64,000 bases of DNA from Calvatia gigantea (Eukaryota; Basidiomycota; Agaricomycetes; Agaricales; Lycoperdaceae). Each line of letters begins with the position of its first letter. Position 1 is the stretch's first letter. The notes beneath the pieces are model-generated. The model was not told where the DNA came from. It worked only from the letters and a program-made list of their open reading frames with translations, and made no database searches. The DNA lies in the NCBI GenBank assembly GCA_025093985.1, contig JACAAK010000007.1, forward strand, positions 1,612,001 through 1,676,000, in the 5' to 3' direction. This document shows, piece after piece, positions 13,301 to 21,459 of the stretch. The translations under genes and the position numbers were made by a program.

Positions 13301-14105
13301 ACGATTTAATCAAGAAATTGCAGCCTATTTATCAATATACTGCACTCAAAACCCTACTACTTGGGTTGATAACATCCCTATCCTTGAGTTTGCACATAAT
13401 TCAAGAACTCATTCCAACAGAAAGCAAACTCCATTTGAATTGATGTATGGAAGTAAACCTCATGGCATATCCACTATTATGGAAGAAACCAAAATAGAAT
13501 CCACAGAGGAACGGATTGAAGCACTTGATCAAGCAAGAAGAGAAGCAATCACAGTGCATAAACTAGCTGCCGAATGAATGGAACGAAGAATTACTTCTCA
13601 CTTCTCCCCCTTTATGCTAGGCCAACAAGTATGGCTAGAAACATGAAACCTACATCTTCCATTCAAGTTGAAAAAGATATCACCAAAACGACTTAGACCA
13701 TACCCCATTACACAAGTCATTTCCCCTTTGGACTACAGACTAGATCTGCCTAAAAACTGGAAGATCCACAACATGTTCCATGCAACCCTTCTTACTCTTT
13801 ATCGGGAAAACAACATTCATGGACCAAATTCGGAATTACCTTCTCCCAAACTAATCGAAGGAAGCAAAGAATATGAAATTGAAGGAATCCTTAATCACCG
13901 AATTAAGAATAGATCACCTCAATACTACATCAAGTGGAAAAACTTTAATCACGAAGAGAACTCTTGGGAGACAGAGGAAGAACTAGCTCCCCATGCCTTG
14001 ACAATTCTAAACGAATACAGGAAGCAACATCGATTGAAACCCTTTGACAGAAATTGGGAATTCAAAACCCCAGGACATATAAAAGTCAAACCATTCCAAC
14101 GATAA
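10318..14105 (+). pseudogene. Gypsy pol: protease, RT, RNase H, integrase, chromodomain
   Basis: The frame is -1 to gag. Domains in order: retropepsin (ALIDSGAQGNFI, about 10468) ending near LGYPWLEMHNP; reverse transcriptase (KGYI, SKSPMAS, KNAYPIPMI, then IIYMDDILLF with YMDD at 11669-11680); RNase H (about 12100-12480); integrase with an HHCC zinc site (HPGEQETY...GCAQCQQF), then D near 13055 (VVDHG), D near 13190 (SDRGPRF) and E near 13303 (MERFNQEI); a GPY/F-like module (LSPKRLRPY); and a chromodomain (YEIEGILNHRI...YYIKWKNFNHEENSWE, about 13870-13980). About a dozen TGA stops replace residues that are usually Arg (for example GYI-stop-ES, HD-stop-ELL), with one TAG near 10738. A single-base frameshift lies near 11325-11340. 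Non-functional. Confidence 0.92.
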
Positions 14106-14274
14106 TCTTCACTCCTCTGGTCATTCCAACCAAAGGATTCTAGCCTCCTCTCAAGATACCTGCTTCTAAAATCCCAGATAACCCCCACTTTCGACCAAAC
14201 AAAACTGTTTCCACCTATCAAACAGTAAAACCAGACCCTTATAATTTCCATTACAGTGGTATACTGAATTTTGA

Positions 14275-16362
14275 ATGCCCAGAAATACCAAGGCTAAAGC
14301 CCGCAAAGTCACAAAAGGGAAAACAACCATCCTCACCAGGCGATCCTCTTCCCCCAAATTACCCATTCCAAACCCTTCTCAACCTAACCTCTTTCATGAC
14401 CCCACTAATGATGTCCCAAGGCATCAATTCGACCTCCCTTCAATCTTCATTCCCCCCAGAGTCTTCACTCTCCCCGAACTCCAAGTCATGGCCGACAAGC
14501 ATCCCAACAACCACCTGGAGGTATTCCACGGATGTGGAGAATACACCCGAATCCTCCCCTCCTGGATCCCCTCATCTTCCCCTAGATTCAACAGGCATGA
14601 GCCCATCTTTTTGCAATAGCCCTACATGGGCCCAGGATATCCTGGAGGAATGGGGTCCATCCCCAAAGGAATGAAGCCCTCCCCCAATGGACTCCCTGAC
14701 TTTGGAGTCACCCCCAGAAGTCCAATCCTATGTGGACAACAAGTGGACTCCCCTCCACAACTCCTCCATGAGGAACTGGGAGGACCAGCCCCTAGACCAG
14801 GAGCTCTTGGACTCCATAGACTGGAACAAAGCCAGTCACACTCTATTACAGGAGTCCTACCCACAGTCATCCTGCCCGATGTCAGGCCAGACCTCACTGA
14901 CTCTGAAATCACCCTCCCTGACAAGCCAAAGCCCACTCGAGGAGTACAACCTCCAACACCTCAACCAACAGTTGGAGGCAATTCTCCTGCAGCTGTCAAC
15001 TTCTCACACCCTATTCATCCCTCCCCCCTCCGTACATTTACCACCCCTGGTAACCCAGTCCCTCCACTCAGACCTATTTCTCCCAAGCTAACCCGAGTCC
15101 ATGAGTCCACCTCGGGACATGATTCCCAAGTTCGGAACTTGGATGGGAATAAACCACGCCCTATACATGGTGGATTCACCCCTACTACCACTACTGTGGA
15201 ACAACTACTCCGAAACGTCAAGAGGGCGCAAGATGTCTATGAGAAAATCTCTCAGGTACAGCTTTACACCTATAGACTATCTGCCGAAGAGATCGAGGAC
15301 ATCTTCGCCAATTCCATCCCACCTAGTCCTACCAAAAAGACCTCACTTGGGAACACCCACAAGGAGCTCCTCGCTGAGTCCCTTGTCGACTGTGTCCAAC
15401 TATGGGTTGTCACCCCCAACACCTCCCCTTTTACCCTTCCGAATGGTGAATTTGGATCAAAGTCACATTGGCCTGGACCTCATCAGCTTACTATGGAAAC
15501 CATCGGCCGACTGGTGAGCTTGTCCTCTGATTTCAATCGGATCAGATGAGAGTATTTATCTGACGACGCTGAGCGAGCACACTGGTGTGCTATCCGGAAC
15601 TCCTTTATCGGGATCAACAATCTTTGTCAGGGTTATTCCGACACAACTGCTCTTGCCCAACTATTTATTGACTTAGCAGCCTCCAGTGGACTCCCACAGG
15701 CTCTCTTCAATTTCAACCACCAAACTTGCCAACCTAGTGGAATGGCTTCCCAAGGATCTCCCGGTGTCTTATCATCCATGATTCCTTTGGTCCCGCTCTC
15801 CCATGCCGGCATCGCCACTCCCCCTTCCCATCCCTTGACCAATCGACCAGTCTCACCTGCTCAAGGAAAACTATCAATGAGTTCTTTGTCAACTCGAACT
15901 TCTGACCCAAAATCCTTCGCTGCAACTGCATTTCGAGCCAAACACCTACCTAACCCATGCCCTCGAGACACTCCCGAAGCCGCAACCCCCCAACAGTCCC
16001 CTCTCTACGATGACAATCAACCTGGGAAACACATCTGCAGAAGGTGTAAGATATTGAAGAGGGCCTATATTGGACATTACACTTCGGATTGCATTTATCA
16101 GAAATGCAAAGGTTGCAAGAAAGCGGCAGCAGAGCACTATACTTACATGTGCCCCAAGTATATTTGTAAGCACTGCAGAAAACTAAACCCTCAACATAGA
16201 CTTACAGAATGCCACACCAAGCTGGAGGAAAAGAAGGCAGAAGTGAAAACAGAATGAGAAAGGCTGGAGAATCTTGTTCACCTTACTGAACTTTATGATG
16301 GACATGGGGACATGGACGAAGATGGGTACCCAGATAACATGTCCGTTGTTTTGGCTAAGTAA
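14275..16362 (+). pseudogene. Third Gypsy reading frame (ORF3) with three tandem zinc knuckles
   Basis: One frame of about 695 codons lies between pol and the 3' LTR, starting MPRNTKAKARKVTKGKTT (basic) and ending SVVLAK before TAA at 16360-16362. Three in-frame stops break it: TAG at 14617, TGA at 15547 and TGA at 16255. The N-terminal two-thirds are Pro/Ser/Thr-rich. A folded-looking block follows (EYLSDDAERAHWCAIRNSF), then three Cys/His units: CRRCKILKRAYIGHYTSDC (CX2CX9HX4C), CKGCKKAAAEHYTYMC and CKHCRKLNPQHRLTEC (both CX2CX6HX4C). It is sense-oriented with pol and carries the same TGA decay as pol, so it was probably a coding part of the element. Function is unknown; the knuckles suggest nucleic-acid binding. 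It resembles neither envelope nor integrase. Confidence 0.75.
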
Positions 16363-16391
16363 AAAGAGACTTTTTCCCTAGTAGGAGATAA

Positions 16392-16906
16392 TGTTATGAC
16401 TTCTTATTCTAGCATTATCCTTTACGGACCTATTTTCTTTCTTGTCCACTTCTTTATTTAATATCCATGTATGTACTATTAGTTTACCTTTCTCTTCTTC
16501 CCTCTTTAGTCTCTGGATTCACCATCATTCCCCCCCCTACCTGATATAGTGTTTATGTTTCCTTACTTGATTCCGTCCCTCTCTATATGGTGGATGTTCA
16601 ACACATCCACATATCCTTTGTCCATTATCTTTCTTCCGACTTATCTAGTATAAGTAGCCAGTTAGATACTCCTTGTAGTAGACAGTTTGAACTGGCTACC
16701 AGCCTCTTATCTTCCACAATCCTCTTGCCTGAACTAAGACCTCGTCTAACAAGTGACTCATCTTAATTCTTGACTGACTATATATAGAGACAAGTCCCTG
16801 AGTGGATCCCCTCTATATATAGATCTCCATGTTAACTCTATTGGGAGTAAGTCTGTATAGACACCCTTTAGGGAAGACAACCTACAAGGTAAGTGTGCAT
16901 GTAACA
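16392..16906 (+). repeat. 3' LTR of the Gypsy element
   Basis: 515 bp repeat with TG...CA ends, matching 583-1097. It is followed by the target duplication AGAAG (16907-16911). Confidence 0.95.
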
Positions 16907-17500
16907 AGAAGCCATCGGGGCCAATGTCAAGAGCTAAAAGATATTGGGTAGAGGGACTGTGATCTTTTTCCAAGAACAGTGATTGGGAAGGTGTTGTTCG
17001 ATGATTGCATGACAATGTTATTCGGAGAAGTGAGTTCAGTGGAAAAGAGATTATTCAGGAACGTGCTAGAACGGAACTCGTAGACCTTGCTGCTGAGGGT
17101 AGTGTTGCCATCAGCTCAACGCTTAGCCTTATATGGGTAAAAATTGACCCATATAAGGCTAGGCGCCCGAGCCAATGGCAACACTAGCTGAGGGTGATCA
17201 GATCCCCAACATTGATTTTGTTCAAGACTGACATTGAGATTGTGAAAACCTGCAAGCCATTGAAAACATGAGTATCATCCAACCTTGGGCCCAACAAGTA
17301 GAATCCATTTGATTTCTGGAAGCAAGTTAGGTTGGGGTCCTGGGGACGGCATGATTCACAGGCATGGCTCACTTTTGTGGTGACGATACCAGAAACCTGA
17401 CTGACAGATTGACCAACGAGGGGGCTCCTCAAACAATTGCCTTGGATCCTGGCTGCGGTTTGCAGAAATATGTAATATGGACTCCTGGGACAAGTCATTA
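16907..17500 (-). pseudogene. Extracellular nuclease (ExeM-like), N-terminal part
   Basis: Minus-strand remnant of the same secreted nuclease as 1-578. From about 17460 downwards it encodes IQGNCLRSPLVGQSVSQV, GIVTTK, NGFYLLGP, VGDLITLS, then beyond the MITE SKVYEFRSS, and ends at the Gypsy junction with ALDIGPDGF. This is the usual order of the OB-like N-terminal domain of ExeM-type nucleases. Two insertions (MITE and Gypsy) interrupt it. A continuation such as SKVYEFRSS needs the MITE and one 8 bp duplication removed. A start codon and signal peptide were not identified; they may lie in the decayed stretch 17500-17800. Confidence 0.7.
17100..17186. mobile_element. hAT-like MITE, 87 bp, 8 bp TSD
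   Basis: A near-perfect foldback: the ends TAGTGTTGCCAT and ATGGCAACACTA are inverted repeats, and inner arms (gcctTATATGGGT and ACCCATATAaggc) pair as well. It is flanked by the 8 bp direct repeat GCTGAGGG (17092-17099 and 17187-17194). An 8 bp TSD with this kind of terminus is characteristic of hAT elements. It has no coding capacity and sits in the coding frame of the dead nuclease gene. Confidence 0.88.
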
Positions 17501-18091
17501 CTATTCGTAACCCTCCTCGTACATATACTCTCTCACCCTTACCATTGCGTGTTCCATTAACTATTGTAGCAGCGCTCAGAGCGCCAGTCCCTGACTCTGA
17601 TTAATGATTTATGGCACAAATACATGATTACTTACAACAACACCAGACACTTGAAACGGAATTTCAAGAACGAGCAATATAATTATGGAGTCGTCAAAGT
17701 TAATGAACCTTGCTAAGCATTTTCTTCCTCCCATGTGCATAGTGCTGCCAGCAATTCTTGAAATTGATCTTTTTCAGTGCCAGGCCATGGTGATCTGACC
17801 CCGGATTGTGTCACTCTTGGCGGACATATATAAATGATAAAAGGTTCTGCGGAATAAAAAAGGTAATAATAGAATTATACTAGTGCTCCAGTCGGAGAAA
17901 TTTTGAGACCCATACATTCTTTTCGAATGCAGAAGAATACAGGTGCTGAATATAAAACCTCCATGTTGCCAGCTGCTGGTGGCCGAGACCTCATAACTCC
18001 CAACTGCCGGCTTGAGTGTGTGAAGAGTCATGAGTAGGAGGTATCCCAGTCGATTCAGGATATAAGACATTAGACACTGACACAATGGACA
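17501..18091. other. No confident gene; spacer between two dead genes
   Basis: About 590 bp between the nuclease remnant (minus) and the first HNH remnant (plus). Reading frames here lack family motifs. It probably holds the decayed 5' ends or promoters of the two divergent genes. A long minus-strand frame (17774-18214) overlaps the HNH remnant and looks non-coding. Confidence 0.4.
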
Positions 18092-18368
18092 ATGAAGCAC
18101 AATGGACAACAACACAATGGACTGGTCTGCCATAAATTCAACCACCAAACCACTTCCCTCAAATCCCTCTACAATCCTTCTGGCAAACAGGAGTGGTACG
18201 ACACCTATCAGCAATGCCTCCGGATCGAGCCTTCTGGTACTCCCACAATAGACAAGGATACTGTCTATGCTCGGATATTAGGTCACCTCATGCTCAAAGC
18301 ACCAACCTCCAAGAGTCGGGATTATGTTTCTCAGAAAATTCTCTAATGCAATGGCAGCATAACAGATC
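18092..18368 (+). pseudogene. HNH-nuclease family protein 1, N-terminal part (split by Tc1-B)
   Basis: Encodes WYDTYQQCL, then YARILGHLMLKAPTSKSRDY, then a stop and CNGSITDL up to the Tc1 insertion site TA at 18369-18370. This matches the N-terminal helical domain of an Agaricomycete-specific family of about 300-400 aa proteins with a central HNH endonuclease motif. The C-terminal part resumes at 26259. The start at 18092 is a guess, because the preceding residues are not family-like. A nonsense codon after QKIL shows decay beyond the insertion. Confidence 0.65.
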
Positions 18369-18707
18369 TACAGTAAGGGACAAAACCCTTCCAATGATTT
18401 TGACTTTTTCATGAAATCTCAAATAACTCAGCAACCACTAAGCCAATTCATTTCAAATTTTAAATGAAGGTAGTCATGCTTCTTATCTACAAATATGTTT
18501 AAGCATTTAATATTATACTTTGTTTCTATGGAGATATAAATTATTGAATATTATGAGTGCATTGGAAGGGTTTTGTCCCTCATCTTCTCCAGGCACATAA
18601 CTCTGTTTACTGCTCTCAAACAAATTCAAATAAAATCATATGATGAGAGTAGATTGTGTATAAAGATGAAAGCTTACTTCTCCAGGCCAAAGTAACCCAA
18701 TAACTTA

Positions 18708-20312
18708 CAGTAAGGGACAAAACCGTTCCAATGTTTTGAACTTCTCAGAAGATCAGCTCATATCTCAAGGACTACTGTGGCTGTGCACTTCCTAATTTAA
18801 TTGTAGATAGTCCAGTATCTTATCTAATCATATGCAAAGTATGATTATGTAATCCTTTGTTTTAGGGGAGTTATTAATTAATTAATATTTTAAGTGCATT
18901 GGAACAGTTTTGTCCCTCTTGAAATTTATATACAAAATGGGTATTCTAGTACCTGGTATAAGCTCCCTTGGCCTGTAAAACTGCCTGGACCCTCCTAGGC
19001 ATACTCTCTATCAGATTCTGACACACTTCTGGTTCTATGTCATCCCACTCCTTTTGTATCCTCTCCCATAGGGTATTCATGCTATCAGGAGGAGTATCAT
19101 ACTCTCCCAGCTTATTCTTGAGGTGAGTCCAGAGATGTTCAATGGGATTAAGGTCTGGAGACTGTGGGGGCCATACCATAACCTCCAATTCAGACTCATC
19201 TAGCCAGTTTGTAGCCTTTTTGCTCTTGTGTTTGGGGTCATTGTCCTGTTGGAAGACCATATCCTCCTCATTCTTCCCATACCACCTGATGCTCCTCTTT
19301 AGTTCATCCCCCAAAATTTGAACATAAAGGTCAGCATCCATCTTCCCTTCAATTTTAGTGGCAAACCCCACTCCATCCCACAGCATACAACCCCAGATCA
19401 TCACATTTCCTCCACCAAACTTGACTGTTCCCTCAACCAATCTATCATTCAGCCCCTCTCCTGCCTTTTTCCATACCCAAACCCTTCCATCTGATCCAAA
19501 CCGATTGATTTTGGACTCATCTGTCCAAATAACCCTCTTCCAGTCCTCCAGGGTCCAGTTAACATGTGCTTCTGCCCACTCCAACCTTTTCCTCCTATGG
19601 ACAGCAGTAAGTTTAGGTCGTTTCCGCTTGACTACAGCCTTCATTCCAGCTCCTCTGAGTGCCCTGCGCACTGTTTTGGTGGATACAGGCTGGGCAATAA
19701 CATTTTGAAGTGATTTGGTGACTTGGGAGGCATTGTCAGCCTTGCGAGAGGTGATGAGGCGAACAGAATAGTGGATATCAGAGGGAGAAAGTTTAGATGG
19801 GTGGCCACCAACAGATTTGGAAAGTGTTGATCTATGTTTGGAGCGAATCCTAGAAATAGTACTGACTCCCAGACCAGTAATAGAAGCAATATGATGAGCA
19901 GATTTCCCTTGGTCCAGGTAAGAGAGGACTCTATTGGTCTGAGTAGAGGAAAGAGAGCGCATATAGTTGTAAAGGTATAGTGGGGGAGTTAATTTGCACC
20001 TGAGAATAAGCACATCCATTTATACATCACCCTACATGGTCACATGATTTTATTTGTATTTATTTGATTGCAATAAATGAAGTCATGTGCTCAGAATTTG
20101 AGAGGGACAAAACTGTTCCAATGTACTTAAAATATTAATTAATTAATAACTCCCCCAAAACAAAGGATTACATAATCATACTTTGCATATGATTAGATAA
20201 GATACTGGACTATCTACAATTAAATTAGGAAGTGCACAGCCACAATAGTCCTTGAGTTATGAGCTGATCTTCTGAAAAGTTCAAAACATTGGAACGGTTT
20301 TGTCCCTTACTG
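18708..20312 (-). mobile_element. Tc1/mariner element A, copy 1 (intact, 1605 bp)
   Basis: Bounded by CAGTAAGGGACAAAACCGTT and its reverse complement, with TA on each side (18706-18707 and 20313-20314). The inverted repeats are about 212 bp, each ending internally in an inverted copy of the terminal 20-mer (GGAACAGTTTTGTCCCT). It encodes one uninterrupted DD34E transposase on the minus strand. It is inserted in Tc1-B at the codons just after B's start. A near-identical copy of exactly the same length lies at 31076-32680. Confidence 0.95.
18946..20019 (-). CDS. Tc1-family transposase (DD34E), copy 1
   Basis: 357 aa, uninterrupted. The N-terminal helix-turn-helix (about 30-62: LDQGKSAHHIASITGLGVST, then RIRSKH) would bind the terminal inverted repeats. 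A second DNA-binding segment spans about 70-135. The catalytic domain has Asp167 (IWTDESK), Asp259 (FQQDNDPKH) and Glu294 (LNPIEHLW), 34 residues after the second Asp, the Tc1 spacing. A basic KRKRPK patch near 131-136 could be a nuclear signal. The C-terminus is QAVLQAKGAYTRY. It differs from copy 2 at residue 73 (His here, Arg there; Arg is usual in the GGRPSKL motif) and residue 24 (Ser here, Phe there). No introns. Probably functional apart from the unusual His73. Confidence 0.96.
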   Translation of the reverse strand: MDVLILRCKLTPPLYLYNYMRSLSSTQTNRVLSYLDQGKSAHHIASITGLGVSTISRIRSKHRSTLSKSVGGHPSKLSPSDIHYSVRLITSRKADNASQVTKSLQNVIAQPVSTKTVRRALRGAGMKAVVKRKRPKLTAVHRRKRLEWAEAHVNWTLEDWKRVIWTDESKINRFGSDGRVWVWKKAGEGLNDRLVEGTVKFGGGNVMIWGCMLWDGVGFATKIEGKMDADLYVQILGDELKRSIRWYGKNEEDMVFQQDNDPKHKSKKATNWLDESELEVMVWPPQSPDLNPIEHLWTHLKNKLGEYDTPPDSMNTLWERIQKEWDDIEPEVCQNLIESMPRRVQAVLQAKGAYTRY

Positions 20313-20314
20313 TA

Positions 20315-20352
20315 TGTCTGGAAGGTCTGGGGTTCGATCCCCCATCTAGTCA
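20315..20352 (+). other. tRNA 3'-end-like fragment (T-arm plus acceptor strand)
   Basis: Contains a perfect 5 bp T-stem TGGGG/CCCCA (20328-20332 and 20340-20344) around the 7 nt loop TTCGATC, a B-box-like GGTTCGATCC, followed by TCTAGTC and A, in the place of an acceptor 3' strand and discriminator. No matching 5' half (GACTAGA) was found nearby, so this is not an intact tRNA gene. It lies in the N-terminal coding part of Tc1-B, where the related Tc1-A has ordinary coding sequence, which suggests a tRNA- or SINE-derived insertion or gap-filling event. Confidence 0.4.
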
Positions 20353-20386
20353 ATTAAAATTTTCTATAATTACATTACTACGGGAT

Positions 20387-20852
20387 ACCTCGTCACAACA
20401 CTATCTCTAGAGTTCGCTCTAAACATAGGCCAACAATTTCCAAATCCACTGGTGGCCGTCCAAGCAAGCTTTCCCCCTCTGATACCAAATATGCCATTCG
20501 ACTTCTCACCTCTTGCAAGGCCAATAATGCCTCTCAGGTCACAAAGGCCCTCCAAAATGTTACCAACCAACCTGTTTCATCCAAAACAATTCGAAGGACA
20601 CTCAAAAGGGCAGGGATGAAGGCTGTAGTGAAGAGAAAACGGCCTTTACTCACTAGGGTTCACAAGCAGAAGAGGCTGGTATTTGCAAAAACATATGCAA
20701 ACTGGACTGTGGAGGACTGGAAGCAGGTAGTTTGGACAGATGAGACTAAAATCAATTGGATGGGGTCAGATGGAAGGCATTGGGTGTGGAAAACAGCAGG
20801 AGAGGGGCTTAGTGACAGGCTGGTGAATGGAACTGTCAAGTTTGGAGGAGGT
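20387..20852 (+). pseudogene. Tc1-B transposase, N-terminal part
   Basis: The frame starts around ISRVRSKHRP and GGRPSKLSPS, then MKAVVKRKRP, and the first catalytic Asp in VVWTDETKINWMG. It ends at VKFGGG, where Copia 2 inserted (GAGGT duplication). It is clearly homologous to the Tc1-A transposase but diverged. The first about 60 residues are cut by Tc1-A and by the tRNA-like segment; B's start codon probably lies near 18665 (ATGAAAGCTTAC), followed by a TAA nine codons later. Continues at 25551. Confidence 0.85.
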
Positions 20853-21261
20853 TGTTGAATCTCGATCCGTACCACTACGTTGGTTCAGTCTATTTATAGC
20901 TGAAACGGGTTCTTGAGTACTTCACTCTTGAAGAGAGATAACGAACAATGTACTAGACCACACTCTAGGTTGCTGGTCATGGTCTATTAAATAGAACAAT
21001 GTACACAGTATGCTCTGTATATACTACTGGCAGATAAGACCTCACCTGTATTAGGTAGAATGGCGCACAGACCAGAGACATTAGATATATAAGACCTATG
21101 TAGTATGCGTATATTCTTTAGACAATCCAGTCTACTCTTCTGCCCATCATTCCACTAAGATATCCTCTAGCTACGGTCTACAATCAGCATCTCAACAAAC
21201 CCAGTGAGTACGACTCCCCTCCGCCACTAGCGCAAGCTATCGTGGTGTACTCGTCTTAACA
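20853..21261 (+). repeat. 5' LTR of Copia 2
   Basis: 409 bp with TG...CA ends, matching 25142-25550 at about 98% and the Copia 1 LTRs slightly less well. Confidence 0.95.
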
Positions 21262-21459
21262 GGTTATGGGCCCCGACCGCCACTCACTCAGACCACGTTT
21301 AACAACGCTGGTAGAGTGTAGGAGGCTACGGTCGTACGCAACCTGGGAGACGGTGGCCCTTTGGTCCATTTGATCCCTGAGTCTGCCCCATGTTGCGACA
21401 CATGCATCACGCACTGCAGTCCTACATGATGCTAATGCATGTTTGCCCTATTCTTAGAT

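Larger units (their letters stand above)
583..16906 (+). mobile_element. Full-length Gypsy/chromovirus LTR retrotransposon, carrying a nested Copia element
   Basis: Two 515 bp LTRs (583-1097 and 16392-16906) start TGTTATGAC and end GCATGTAACA. They are flanked by the 5 bp duplication AGAAG (578-582 and 16907-16911). Between them lie gag with a CCHC knuckle, protease, reverse transcriptase, RNase H, integrase and a C-terminal chromodomain, then a third long reading frame. A Copia element sits inside gag; without it and its duplicated 5 bp the element is about 9.5 kb. The LTRs differ at about six positions, all transitions, so the insertion is fairly recent, but internal frames hold many TGA stops and one frameshift, so it is not autonomous. 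Chromodomain plus integrase places it among chromoviruses; the exact clade needs a tree. Confidence 0.95.

Noticed and set aside
1998..16257. TGA recoded as Trp or Arg in this genome
   Set aside because: Nuclear genes on the right use TGA and others as normal stops, and Copia 2 has Arg codons at the matching places; mutation explains the pattern.
14275..16362. Envelope gene in the Gypsy element
   Set aside because: No signal peptide, membrane span or fusion-type segment; the Cys/His units point to nucleic-acid binding.
20315..20352. Functional tRNA gene
   Set aside because: Only the 3' third is present; no A box, anticodon arm or complementary 5' acceptor strand is nearby.
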